DNA of 64,000 nt, taken from the NCBI GenBank assembly GCA_905221605.1, contig CAJNDS010002641.1:62001-126000 (forward strand). The letters are read 5' to 3'. Positions 22,822-35,700 of this stretch are shown one piece after another (position 1 is the first letter of the stretch; each line of letters begins with the position of its first letter). The notes beneath the pieces are model-generated. The model was not told the DNA's origin, did not search any database, and saw only the letters and a program-made list of their open reading frames with translations. The stretch comes from Symbiodinium natans. Lineage: Eukaryota; Sar; Dinophyceae; Suessiales; Symbiodiniaceae. Position numbers and translations under genes: made by a program.

Positions 22822-25204
22822 AAAGCGCAGATGCGGAGAGATGCATCGAGTCGATCGCGACATGGTGGGACAGTCCAGGTGCGCCGGAGCTGGAGTTGGC
22901 CGCTGGAACACAGCAAAACACAGCAGAACACAGCTCATCGTCGTTCTTGCAGGTCTTGCCTTCCAGAAGCGTCGTGGAGTGGCTGTGCATGGGCCATCTG
23001 CTGGGCCTGAACTCAGAGGCCATAGGAAGCCCGAGGGCATCGGCTTTGGAGAGAACTGCCATGGGCATGACAAGTGTTGAGCTTGCAAAAGAAGCTTGAT
23101 TGTGTGATATATCTCAAGTTTGAGCAATCTTGCAATGGTTGGTGTGACGTCCAGTCCGGCTTTGCCTGGCAGGTGTTGGTGATGACTGACCTGGAGCTCT
23201 GCTTTTGGCTGGGGATCTTGGCATGCCATGAAAATCTATGAACCCTAGACCAAACCGCAAGGGGTGCGAAAGTTGTGTGAACGTTCTCCGAACTCCTGCT
23301 CCTGAGGCCTCCCTGCACATCGGAAGACGAGGCCGCAGTTTCGAAGCCTGCGCCGGCCTGCACCTGTCGTTTTTTCGGGTGCCTAAGTATAGGGCTCCCT
23401 ACCATGATCGGAACCTCTCTTTAGGGACCAGAAGGTCATAGACCTGGTTTAGGAGGGTTAAGGGCTATGTCCATCCCAAGCCGTCACGGAGCCACTGCTG
23501 CCAGGCACGGTGGTCGCTTTCACAGCTTGCTCCTTGCGTGTGACGCTCATTGCATTCTGTGATGGCAGTTGGAAGGGGTTGAGGGCTGAGACCAGGAATC
23601 AAAGCTGAGAGCTGCTGGCTTTGTGGATTGAGTGATTGGGGCTTCGGGGGGGCTTCAATCATCGATTACTCTTTACTTCTTTTCACTTCTCAACTTCAGC
23701 CGAAAGCCACAGTCGCTCGCTGCTTCAACATGCTGCTTAGGCCGAATAGCAGCACTAAGCCCCCAGGTGCGACGCCGGGCGGTGCTTGCGGCCCGTAGGG
23801 TGCTGAGGCCAGTAGAAGTCTTTCCCTTGACCCCCACAACTCCCTTGCACCCAGTTTTAAATATGCCCAGAATGTGGTGTTGTGTGGTGGACTGGCTTCA
23901 TAGTAATCATGAAACCTCGCCTCAAGGCCGCGATTTGCCGCGGCCGCGGCAGCCTGCGACCTGGAGGGTGTCGCCCACGCTGAGGCATGGAAATTCCGGC
24001 TTTTTGGGCGGGTGTGAAGTCGGATCCGAAGCAGCGCTAGCCAAACGATTCGGGTTTTGGGTTGTTCCTCCAAGACACAAACCCTAACTTCCAAGATCCC
24101 CTGCACGCTTGGGGTTCGGACCTGCAGGCAGTGCTTGATGGTTTTGTATCTTTATCACGAAAGCTACCTCCTTAGAGCTTTGCATCGTTTGTGGTTTACA
24201 ATTTCTCTTGGCGGGTGACAGACGTTGATTCTCAATGGGTAAAGGTAATCCCCCGGCTCCTCGTTTTCAGCCTGCGTCTGGGATTGAGCATTGTTCCAGC
24301 TTTGAGTCTTCTTGTATTACTGTAGATCAGCTGTCGGAATTGTCTTGGGAGGCCGTGAAGGTGGACGACACAAGGAGCCCCCAGCTCAGGACTTCCTTCA
24401 ATGATTGCAGCAGCAACGTTGTCGCAGATTCTGCCACTATCTGCCACTCCAAACCCCTCCAACACCCCCGACTGGACATCTGAGGCCTCACGCCTAGACT
24501 GCAAAGCAAGGTCAGAGACGAGAGCCCCCCCCCCCCCCCCAAGACATTCGCTTGCGCACAGCAAGCTTGGTCTAGCCTTCAGATTTGTCTTTTTCGGGCT
24601 CCAGTTCCTTAGTAGCTCGGCCACGTCACGGCCCTGGCACCCAAGGCAGCTGCACGGGAGTCTCAACCCCAATAAGCCCCAGAACACAACCAACACTCCA
24701 TAGGCACTAACCATGAGCCCCAAACGCCCCAAAGCAGATCTTTGCCAAACAAAGCCAACAAGGGTGGTCTTTTCTCGAGGGTTGAGGTTTACCCTAAACC
24801 CTAAACCCTGGAGCAACCCTTCGGAGCACTACACCCCCCCACTCCCCGGTTAGCGTTCGACGCAGAGACTCTCAATGGAATTTTACACCGCGAAATTCCG
24901 TAGACAGGTTCTTGCGTCACGTGGCCTGCTTCCAGACTCGAAGCACCGAAAAAGCTTATGTAAATGCCACACTTTTCTGGCCTTTATCGCATCTTCACCC
25001 CATCCCAATTCCCCCGGGGAACCTCGGGGATGGCGCTTCAGGGTTTCGAGGTTCAGGTTAGGGTTTTTAGGGCTGGAGCTTTGCTCGAATCTCAAGACCC
25101 CGAGAACCCTGAGACCGAAAACCTCAAAATGCGCTCCAAGGCTTTGATCCCTCTGAGGGCAACCATCCAAAGCACCCCAAAGCCCGCAAAGAGACAGGGC
25201 AGCG
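22822..25204. other. Intergenic between DnaJ and H2B
   Basis: No gene identified. Weak coding-like scraps: ACDLEGVAHAEAW near 23950, and MGKGNPPAPRFQPASG starting at 24235. C and G homopolymers (C14 at 24527) and CCCTAAA words (24790-24812) occur. The last part probably holds the 5' leader of the H2B gene. Confidence 0.45.
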
Positions 25205-25872
25205 ATGGCCGATGAGCAGATCGATGCCGCCTCCGTGGAACCCGCGGACCTGGGGCAGGGGGGGGTGTTCAGGGTTTCAGGATTGGGGCGGAGCTCCCCG
25301 ACATCTGATGGTGAGGACTTCTGTGCTTGGGTTAGTCTCACTGTCGTGCCTGAGTCTACGCCTTAGATGCAAATCCTGAGCTCATGTGCTGGGGTGCTCT
25401 CTGGGGTCTTCATATGCAGCTCCGCCTACGCCCCGAGACCCGAAGCATTAAGCCGCTTGATCCCCATCCCTCAACCCAGAGGACCCCTAAACGAAACCCT
25501 ACGCCAACCTCAGGCCTAAACCGTAAACTCCAAACCCGAGTTCTGGACAGCGGACTCCTCTAAGTCCAGCAGGATGGCGAGGAAACGCCCGAGCCGATGG
25601 GGGCAGTGGCACCCCAGCTGATCCAGTTTGTAGGGTTTGGGATCCGTGAGGCCAAAACCCAATTGGGAACCCTACGCCCATGTAAGCCCCAAACACATCC
25701 AGCAATCTGGTGTAGAGTGCGACCCATTGTATTGGAAGAAGGGGCCCTAGTTCAGATGACCACATGGGCTGCCTTTCGCCAGATGATGGGGTGTGCCCTC
25801 TTCAAACTCTCCTCAAGACCCTCTCGTCCCCAAAACCAAAACGGGCACCGCTGGCATCTTGGGCCTAGCTCG

Positions 25873-25922
<50 letters not shown>

Positions 25923-27573
25923 CCACTGCTTCCCCATTCAGGTTGCCACTGCCATCCAGTGATACACTGCCATCCGCTGCCTTGCTTGTTCCTGGGTCCC
26001 GAGGCCAAGCCCGTGAAGTTGCCCAAGAAGCCTGGCAAGGCGAGGAAACCGGCAAAGCCCGACGGCCAGAAGTCGGAGGGCTCCTTGGCTTCGGTTGGTT
26101 TAGGGTTTTAGCCTTTTTGGGTTCGGGGGTCCATTCACGAGGCTTTACTTGCCCAAAGTCCAGGGCGCAAAAAGGGCAGTGAATCATGAGCCTTGTCCAT
26201 GTAGCACAAGTCGCAGAGACCTGTCCATGCAGACAAGCCCTCGTTCTCAACCATATGGTTCTTTGTAAACCCGAGCAATGCCGAGGAGTCCACAGCGTCG
26301 ACCAGGATGGTGAGGAAACTCCTGATCCCATGGGCGTGGTGGCGCCCGGGCTGAGAATACGCACCAGTGACACTGCAGCCCCAAAGTCAATTTTACTACT
26401 TGGAACTCCAAGGCCAAGCCGGTGAAGCTGCCAAAGCCTCCTGGCGTGGGGAAGTCCAAGCCCGATGGCCCAAAGAAGTCGGAGGGCCCCTTGGACGCGT
26501 GGAGAAGTGGTTACACAAACCCTAAGCCCGAAACCCGAAAACGGCGTAGACCCCCAAAAGTGTAAGGGTCTGTACAGGAGACATGGGGAGCACTTCGAGA
26601 CCACTCCAAGATCACTTCAAGACCACTTCGGCTCCAAAAAGCGAAAGCAGTTCGTGTCAGTTCTGCGCTTGACGAGGATCACACGAAGACCCCATCCAAG
26701 AGCCAAAGAATGCTGGAAAACAAAGCACGCCCCTGCCACCGTTTTTGTTAGACACGGAGCGAAGCTTTTGGTGCACGTCTGAGAGCACGACTTTTGTCAC
26801 CCGTGTCTGATGTTTGCTGATGTTTCCTATCTCTCCGGATCGCACGGCGCCTACGCAATTTCTCCACAGGCCCACGGAAACATCCAGAGCGCGATCGTTC
26901 GCGATTAGAAATACGCATGGCGTCTAAGCAGAGCGTCGGGGTCATCGGTCGAGGCCCGTGCACCAGGATCAACTTTCCTTCCTCCCAACAAGGCACCCCA
27001 TAGTGCAAGCGTCCTACTTTCATACAACGGAGTAACTTCACCAAAAGGAGTCCTAGCTTCGGGTCTGCAATGGCATGGGGCTTTAGGAAGGTGGTGCGCG
27101 TTTTGTCTTCTGGGTGTTGGCTCTTTGGTTTCAAGCTTCGGGTTGGCCTCGCAAGGCCCCGCCCTGAAGACCCCTCAGGCCTCCGGGCAGCAGCTCTATA
27201 CAGGGATGTAGGTACCTTCTTCCCGAAGTTCCTACTACGGTAGGAACGAGTCAGCAAATCTCGAAGCTCCAGGTAAGGCAGGATCGAAGCCGGGAGACGC
27301 GGACAAGACCGGCGGGAAGGAGCCATCCAATTCTTCCCAAGCAATCCCGCAGAGCCCTATCCCCAAGACTCCTGAACCCTACAAGTCCCGCACCCGAATC
27401 CTCAGGTGCCACCCCCTCACCCCCATTCGTATCCGTTAGGGAGGCATTTTGCCCTCGACCGGCCATAGGCTTCTAGGGTTTTGGGGACGAGCCCGGCACC
27501 CCTTATCTACAAGGCTCCTGACTATGATTTTTCGGTGTGCTCCCTATGAAAATATGGTCTCTCTCTATCTCTA

Positions 27574-27611
<38 letters not shown>

Positions 27612-29852
27612 TTCATTTTTTGGTAAGAGGCGAAGAAGCCGACGAAGCACAAGGGAGCCCAAAAGTCGCGAGGGCGGAAGGCGAAGAAGGGCAGCAACAA
27701 GTCCGGCAAGGTGGGGCGGGGGGGGGGGCAGCCCTAAACGTATTATTATTTTGGGTGAACTTTGCAGCGTTTCAGAAGTGGGCCCTTGATGGAGCGCGAC
27801 TGAGCCCTCAACCCAAGCCCTACGAGCCGGAAGAGAGTGCCCTAAGCCCTACAAAACCTTTACCACCCCGAAGCCCTACACCCTAAACCCGAAATCCTAA
27901 ACCCTAAGCCTTAACCCCGAAGCCCCAAACCGACCCTAAGAGCAGCCTGCAATTCTTCGGGTTCTTCGCCCATAGCAAGGCGTCGAATAAGACCCGGCGG
28001 ATGACCAAGAAGACCAAGGCAGGGCCCCAACTCCCTTGGGGCTTCGCTTTAGGATGCTCCGGTTGAGGTTTCTATTTTTACGTTTTTTGAGCCTTAGGCT
28101 CTTGACAATTCTTGCCCTCGAAGCCCCGAATATCCAATATCCCCGAACAGAAGCGAACCTTGAACGCGGCGGGTGATGGTTGGCTCCTATAGTAACAATT
28201 CGGGGGTCGAATGGCATCCTCCTGCCGAGCATAGGGTTTTGGGTTTACGGACTTAAAGCGATCATGTTTTCTCAGATGCAAGGCAAAGTGGCGCTGCCAC
28301 TGACATTGCTGTCTTAGAAACACATTGAACAAGCTTTCCTTGCAGATCCCGAGGCCATACTGCGCGAAGGTTCTCGGGCTCTGTGTAGCTGCGCTGGTGC
28401 AGGCCACTCCAGCCGGTGCCCTCGAAGAGGGCGAAAGCCTCATCAAGAAGAAGACCGACGCTGCTATTCATGGGGATGGTTGGGTTGTCGGAGTTGCTGA
28501 GGATGCGGTGACCAACTCAGGGTAGGGAGGTATGAGTTCTGGCACCTGCAGGAAGAGGAAGAACAAGGGCCCACCTGCCTACAGCAGCTTCATTTTCAAG
28601 GCGCGTTTTGTTTTTTTGTGTTTTTTAACATGTCAAGCCCAAGGTTGGCTAGGCAGAGATCTTCCGTGATAGGGTCCCAGGAAAGATGCCTTCAGTGCAG
28701 GTCTTGAAGCAGGTGCACCCAGAGCTGGGAATCAGCTGCGTCCTTATACACCGGACTGGGCAGAAGTGCTGTTCTGCTGCAAAGCGAATCTCCACTTTAC
28801 CGACGATCCGGCTAAACCTTGAGTCCGGCATGTATATATATATATATACATATATAGTGACCCACGTGCACAAACGCCTTGTGTTTTGAAGTGCATGCCA
28901 TTGCTGCTGAGGTAAGCGGGGCATGAACATCATGAATAGCTTCATGAACGCCACTGGGCTTCAGTGAGAGTGTAAGAGAGCAATGTACAACTTTCTCCAA
29001 ACCCTACAGGCAAGGCCTCCACGGAAGCCCTTGGTGCCCAACCCCTTAAACGGGAACCCCCTTGAGAAATTTCCTTTCGATACAAGGACATCTTCGATCG
29101 CATCGCGACGGAGGCACGATGCCCTTCCCATCTCAGCAAAGCGCAGCATGCCACAACCCAGAAGCCCATTTCCTTGAACTCCCTAGGGCTCCCCAAGTTT
29201 CAAGGATGAACAGAACGGATCCAAGCCTGTACACCCTCCCTGCGCCAGTCCACCCGGCTCCTCCGATCCATGTCGAGGAGGACGTTGTCTGGTAGAGAGG
29301 TCCAAACCTCTGTGAGGCAGTGGAGATTGGGGATGTATAGAGCCGGGTGTGGGAGTCTGAGGGAACAAGGGTTTGCCATCTGTTTGAGATTCGTGGCGTT
29401 TTGTGGTCCTTGTCATTGTCCGTCGGACGTCGGGGTCAATTGGATGCCGCATGTGCCTGGACTTTCCCCTAGATGCCAGGCACGCAAACAGGCCGTCAGT
29501 GTGCAAACCCCAAACCAGGATCTCAATAGAAAGTGTCCTGGACTTCATGATCCGTTGAAGGCTCCTCCTTCCTGGTGAGTTGGCTAAGCACGCCGTGAGT
29601 GAGGGCACGAAGGCCAGCCAGGGAAGCCTGACAGCACGCATGGTGCCATGCTAGGAATGGATGTCGCACGGCCCGTTGCGGTTGCAGGCGGTGAACAAGT
29701 TCTTCAACCAGGAGGGAGAGGGGGAGACCGCCCCAAAGCACCCAGCACACTCGCCGGCCGTTGCGCCGCCTTCGTCGGCGCCAACCTCACCAGACCCGTC
29801 TCTGGCCGGCGGTGAGGCCGCACCGAAACGGGCAGTGAGGCCACGGCGCTGA
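25205..29852 (+). CDS. Histone H2B variant with long basic tail, at least 15 exons
   Basis: Exons (bases): 25205-~25258, 25573-~25617, 26004-26087, 26306-~26350, 26413-26493, ~27273-27320, 27630-27710, 27980-28018, (one unplaced), 28552-28600, 28701-28739, 28917-28949, 29087-29113, 29249-29316, 29561-29612, 29688-29852. The histone fold reads KRKNKGPPAYSSFIFK, VLKQVHPELGISC, RGMNIMNSFMN, DIFDRIATE, STRLLRSMSRRTLSGREV, QTSVRLLLPGELAKHAV, then SEGTK and AVNKFF, matching H2B helix by helix. The N-tail starts MADEQIDAASVEPADLG and contains a duplicated exon pair: DGEETPEPMGAVAP + AKPVKLPKKPG... and DGEETPDPMGVVAP + AKPVKLPKPPG.... Very basic exons follow (KKPTKHKGAQKSRGRKAKK). The C-terminus is extended past the usual TKYTSSK by an acidic/Pro-rich stretch. 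Dinoflagellates keep divergent histone genes although their chromatin is not nucleosomal in bulk. The phase gap between 28018 and 28552 requires one more exon. Confidence 0.87.
25873..25922. repeat. (CAT)n microsatellite
   Basis: About 16 units in an H2B intron; the His and Met runs in overlapping frames are artefacts of it. Confidence 0.96.
27557..27612. repeat. (CT)n-rich tract
   Basis: Imperfect CT/CTAT run just before the acceptor of the H2B exon at 27630; it serves as an extended polypyrimidine tract. Confidence 0.9.
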
Positions 29853-30504
29853 GGCGCAGTGAGGCCCTGCTCTAATTCCAACCTGCTGTAACATAGGTAG
29901 CATATGGACCCTGAATGGGCCCGGATCTGTCTTCGGGGAAGCATGGGCAGATTAGCGGACACTGGCTGCACGCAAGCACGTGCGATCATGTGCCTTGAAG
30001 CGCCGAGAGATGCAGAGAGCAGAAAAAGCGCTTCTTGTCGGCGGGGCATTGTCAACCCTGACGTCGAAGTTGCAGTTGGCCCGTGTACTTACAAGACCTT
30101 CCCTGTCACTGCCCTACGCCCTCCATGAGTACCTGAATCCTTGACCTAAGTGCTCCCAGGTCTCGCTCTCCCATCACCCCAGTGCCACTCGGCGCTTCGC
30201 GTTGCGCAGGCACCGTCAGCGTACTTTCACGGGGGAGGGAATCAGTTGCACAGTTGCACATCCCGGGCTCGGGAGTTTGGCGCATAGGACTTGGGCCAAG
30301 CCTTCAGCCCCAGAAGAGAACAGGACTTGTCTGTGCCCAGGTGCCAGCGAGGGGTCTGGGCGTGGTGGTGATGGAGGACACGCCCCAACCCTCAAACGCT
30401 GGAGAGTTTGTTGTTGTGTTTCCTTTGTATCTGAGCGCCTGCAGTTCAGTCGGGTTTGAATTTTGGGAAAACCCTGGGTCCTAAACATCATAAACTCGAA
30501 AGGT

Positions 30505-30790
30505 CCGAAGATCTTATGTATATGTATACACACACATATGTATATGTATATTCTATGTGTGTTATATACTTAAAATGAATACATACAAGCACAAGTATAT
30601 ATATATATATATATGCATATAAATCTAAACCTAAACCTAAATCTAAATCTAAATCTAAATATAGAAATTGTAGATATAGATATAAACAAAGATAGGTATA
30701 CTCATAAGTAGATAAGCAAATAGAAATTAAATACGCACGTGAAAAAATATGTGTGTATGTGTGTGTGTATATCTGTACATATGTAAGGCT
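30505..30790. repeat. AT-rich TATA/TGTA and CTAAAC/CTAAAT repeats
   Basis: Runs of TATATG/TATAC followed by CTAAAC and CTAAAT words (30606-30660). These look like decayed telomere-type or microsatellite DNA, very unlike the GC-rich flanks. Confidence 0.7.
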
Positions 30791-30830
30791 CTAAAGGAAA
30801 GACGAAGCCGGGCCTCGCATTCCCCAGGAG

Positions 30831-31740
30831 GTCGGCAGTGGCGAGGAACTCTTTGCCATCGCGGAGGCTGCACGGAGAGTTTGCGTAGCTTTAACGGTTT
30901 ATTCCCCACCCTCGGTGTGGGGTTGTTAGATTTTAAACTCAACTCTTCACCTCGCCCGGAACTCTTCTGCTCGTCCGGTCTACTCCTCGCTCATCCCTTG
31001 AGTCTACCAAGAGAGGGTGGGGATGTTCGAAGTAAAATGATGGTTTCGTTTTTTACATTTGACATTTTGTTTGTTTTTGGGGTGGCGGGGTGGGGGCGGG
31101 GTACACGTCTGTAGCGGGTGTCGGACCTGACTAGCGGTTGAGGGTCCTTTTCTAGTGTTGCTTTATGCATGAGCGACTGGTTGAGAGCCCAGGTACGTCT
31201 CAGAACTCTTCTATTGCGATGTGTAACCACATGTGTTTTTGTTGACAAACTAGGGCCCCTAGGCCAGGCCTGATAAAGAAACAGCTCCCCGTTTACATTG
31301 CGGACCCGCTGCGCAGGACAAGCTGCTCAATGTTTATACTGCGCTGAAGTCCCAGGTCAGGTGCGTTTGCGTTGTGAGTGGCTGAGGAGTGGAGACCCTG
31401 ACTTGCGAAACGCTTTTTATGTTCAGGGTTTAGGCTTCCCCCTGCCCCATTCCGCCCAGCCCCACTCCCGCACTCTGCTGCAGCACTTCGGCAACCTTGC
31501 AGAGCAGCTGCTGCGCAGCGGCCTGCACGTGGAGGCCTTCTGTAACAAGAAGTTTTTAGTGTTCTTAGAAGCTGCTAGTGTGGGAGGGCCGAAGCAAGTA
31601 GAGGCTGCTGCACGGAAGAATCTTGCACTAAGGGCACTCGAATGAGTTCGCTGTTGTTGCTCCTGGCAGGCCGTAACCATGCTCTTTGCAATCGCAGAAC
31701 ACAGGCGCGGCGCCCCGCAACATGCTTTGCAGTTGCTTTC
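30831..31740 (+). CDS. Unidentified helical protein, at least 4 exons (partial)
   Basis: Exons 30831-30866 (VGSGEELFAIAE), 31317-31355 (DKLLNVYTALKSQ), 31484-31534 (HFGNLAEQLLRSGLHVE) and from 31667 (AVTMLFAIAEHRRGAPQHALQLL) all join in phase 0, with GC, GT and GC donors and AG acceptors. The product is a run of amphipathic helices, with FAIAE appearing twice, as in helical-repeat proteins. I do not recognise the family. Start and stop were not found; the open frame ending at 31645 reads through an intron. Confidence 0.5.
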
Positions 31741-32758
31741 ATCCCCTTCCTCGACCTCGGGCCTATCGCGGCTGTTGGGGCTTCCAAGCTCGAAGCCTCC
31801 CCAAAGCCGAACATTCCAAACCCCGCAGCCCCTGGATCAAGGCCCAAAAAAGAAAGGCACACCAAAGAACCATGATGGCAACCGAAACCATGGCGACCCC
31901 CCTAAACCCCACATGAAACCCCACCTGGCTGCAAAGGCCTAAACACCTGCAAGTTTCCTCCCCAAATCCTGTTTCAATTCAACGCCTTCCAAAATGTGCG
32001 AAGGCGCTGCCAGGCGTCGCCCACTGCGGAATCGCCGTGGAGGGTCCCTTGCCCCGAGTCCAGAGGTTCAGAGACGGCTTCTTGGGTTTTGGGGATTTGA
32101 TGTTTAGGTGTTCAGGGATCAAGAATCTTGAGAGACCCCAGAACGCCCACAAAGAACCATAGAATACCATCAGCAAGCTCAAGAGACGTGCCCCTCATGC
32201 TCTTGGCAAGAAGGAATCCCTAAAGCCTAAGCCCAATTCATCGACTTCCTAAAAATCCTAAGCCCACTCTGCCATGGGATTCGAGGCAGTCTTGGAGCGT
32301 GCGCACGGCGGCCAAGCAATGCTTGGGGTTTAGCTTCCGAGCTTAGGGGTGTGAGGCTGGGCTTCGCGTAAGGGCCCGAAGCCCCCAAACGTCAGGTTCC
32401 AGTGTCGGAACTTATAGGATCTGAGGGCTCCAGGTTGCAGTGTCGGACCTCATAGCCGATCTTCCATTCGTTTGTGCTTCAGTTTTTTTTTTTGAGCTGG
32501 GGCTGATGAGAGCCACAGGCTATGGTATCGCATATTTTTCATGAGCCCTCATGCTCCCGACCACCAACCCGAAACCCTGCTGTCCTGAACCCCGAAGCCC
32601 CGACCAACCTGCATAAGGTCCAGGTTTCTTTCTGAGTCTGAGGGTAGTTGCATGGGCCCTTACACGGTCCCTAACCTCACTTTAAAGGGTTCTGAAGTAT
32701 GGGCCCTTAATTTGTATAGGGTATTTTTAGCAACGACCCTTAGACTGAAACATCCCAG
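31741..32758. other. No confirmed gene
   Basis: C-rich then G-rich telomere-like words. A possible exon near 32279 (GFEAVLERAHGGQAMLG) is open with GC-rich codons but cannot be assigned. Confidence 0.4.
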
Positions 32759-35700
32759 GCCGATGCTCACCGAGGACCTGCTGCCCATCACCTGGCCACA
32801 GGAGGCGGCGTGGATTGGTGGATTCTCAAATGCATGGGGGTTGAGAGGCCGGGGGTTCAAGGAGTTTGGGGTTACCCTTGAGCCCTTGGGCTCGAAACTG
32901 TGACTGTGACCCTCAACTTAAAGACACCGCGACTTTGTCTGCAGGCGCTGGAATCGCTCGGCGAGCAGATCTCCAAGCTTGTTGAGGTGCAGCATTTTGG
33001 GGCTCGCGAAGGCAACGGGGGGGGGGGGGGGGCAAGATGCCGGCAGTTCAACCTCCTAGGGCTCTTGCCCGACAGGAAACGCAGCTGTCCCTCTGGGCGC
33101 TGTCCCGGGAGGCCAGCAGCATGGTGGTAGCTGGCTTGGGGTTTCATGGGCGGTGGGTCTTTGCAGGGAGGCGCATGAACTCCAAGCAGCTCTTGCTGCA
33201 CAGTGTTTGAACCAGTAGAGCTGCTTGGGGCCTGCTTGTTTTGTCACACCTCAACCCAGCACCTCAACGCAGCAACCAGCACGACGGACTTAACTTGTAG
33301 CCGCTCACCCGTGTCTGAGCTTTCTGTTTCTGTGTTTCGGTAAATGCTTGAGTCTGATAAGACACCATGAAGGTGTCCACAGCCCTGGCCGCGGCAAAGG
33401 CAGGAGGCAACTTCGGGGTTAGTGGGTCTTCAGGCAACTTGCCCGCCCCCCCCCCCAGAAGGAGCCCAATGTACCCGAAGCAGGGAATGAAACTGCAAGA
33501 AGTCTTCAAGCTGAAGCCCTAAAAGGCCGCTGGGGTTTCGAAGCCCGCAGATCTTCATCCCTAAGCCGCGCTGTGACTAGGGCCTGGAGAGGCGGCGAGC
33601 TGCCTGGGGGGCGCCGTGAGCTTCGATGACCTCCTCTGGGCAAGGCAAGGATCCACCTGGAATGGGGTTTCGGGTTTCTGGTTTTGTTTCTCCTAAACCC
33701 GAAGCCTTCTGCGGATGTCGATCTACCTCTCGGTTCCCTGTAGGGTTCGGAGCTCCCGGCCAGGTGCCTTTTCGACAGCCGCGCGGTGTCACTTGAGATC
33801 CAGGCCTGCCGGCCTCTAAAGCCTTAAAGCTAAAGCCCTCACACAATCCAGAAGTCCTGAACCCGAAGCTCAAAAGCAATAGAACCCCAGCCCCCAACCT
33901 TGGAATGCCCCAAACCATAGTCTTGGTAGTTGCTAGGCAAAAGACGAGAAGGTTTTGCTCGGGATCTTATAGACCCTTATTAGCCCTTTAGTGACCTATA
34001 GATCATGGACATACGACTCTCGGGCCGTCTTGCCTGAGCAAACTACTCTGACAAAGCTTGCGCATGCCCGCGCGCGGTCGCTGGTCGTGGCAGCTGACTC
34101 GTCGTCGATCTGTTCACCTCCCTACTTTGGTATGGGTAAGCAGGAAGTTAGAGGGTTCATTCTCCGAGACTACGGCCCACTCGGGCGCATTTCTTACTTT
34201 TTTTGTGCTGTTTTCTAGAGACCCTTCGAATCTTCTACATCCTGAGTCTTGAATCAGCATGAGCAGCATCATCGTGAGCAGTGAAGGCAGATGGGCCGAG
34301 CATCGCTGGCGTGCTCCAGCCTCAGTTGGCGGCATCGAGATTTGGGTGTAGGGCTGGAGAGGCATCCCCTTGCGACCGAGAGCACCCTCGGGTCTTTGGT
34401 TCAGCGCGACTTCGCACTCGAAGGATCGTAAGTTGGATTTAGGCCCGAGAACCTCAAACCCTCAAGCCCTGAAGCCGAAAAGCCATCTAAGGCCCCGAAG
34501 GTCCAAACAGACTCAACTCGAAAGACCCCGTGGGGGCCTAGAACTGCCCATAGCCCTCAGCTGCCTCGGTGCCAGGCAGCTTCCTTCGCGCGTCGTCTGC
34601 CTCGCCCCCGAGGCCCCGGCCTTTTCACTCCTCTTGACCCCAAAGCCTTGGGAGCTGCGCCAGGTGGACTTGCTCAACCACAGCTCGACAGGAGCAGGGC
34701 TCTCGGCCTGTGGAGAGGACTCGCAATTCCCCTTTGCACCAACCGGCGCGCGTCTCACGACATGTCATACGTCGATTTCCCGTGATTGGTTGCCCCCAAC
34801 TATGGCCTCTTGCCACCCAGGTCTGTGCCCCGCCCTATTTCGACAACCAGCGGCGCTCGCTGATTGTTGCTGTCCCAGCATGACTGGGTCACCTTGGTGT
34901 TCACACACTTCGTGCGGACTCATCGTCAAGGCAGTTCCTGTTTAGATACACCTTCCCTGGCCCGCACTATCAGCAGCGTACTCGTGATCACACTGCCTTG
35001 GTATGCGGCCAAAGCTTTACATCAACATCGCTACATCATGGCTTGACTCGCAGATATTTGCTTCCCGCACCCGACGCCTTAACACTTGAGCATGGTATGA
35101 AGCTCACAACCTTCCAGAAATGAGAAAAAAAGCATATTGTCATCGTTCCTGTGACACATATAGGTCCTATAGGAAATGGCAAGCATCAGCAAGCAGTCAG
35201 CCGAACGCAACTGGCAGGAAAGCCGAAGACATGCGAATCCATATGATTTCATCCAACCGCCCGAGGTCGAGCTGGCAGCGCCTGCGCGACGTGGTACGGA
35301 GGCAGGGTCGCATCGGGTCCGTAGAGAACACATCAGCTGGCGAAGTCATGCAGACAGCGACAGGAGAGCCTCCCCCCCCAAGCCCAAAGGGACTAGTAAC
35401 CCCCAAGCCCTAGGCTGGAAGCCCTAAGCTAAAATCCTCAAGACCCTTGTGCGATTGCTTCCAGGTTTGCCTCTCCTATGGGCCCCTCCAGAGCTGGGTG
35501 CCGGGCCCAGACCGTCTCGCACAAGGCTAGTAGGGTTCAGGGTCGCCACGCTCCTGTGTTTTCTTTCGCGACAGCTCTTGACACCTCTTGGGCAGGTGCT
35601 TGGCGGCCTCTAAATTCTTCCTCTCCGACCCCAGGCCCTGAAACCCTGACACTCTTTCAACCTCGTTGGGTTCCGTTGTCTCACGGATCGCTTCGTGACC

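Noticed and set aside
21811-23229. 472-codon minus-strand protein
   Set aside because: Lies antisense to the TPR and J domains of the DnaJ gene and has no recognisable domain.
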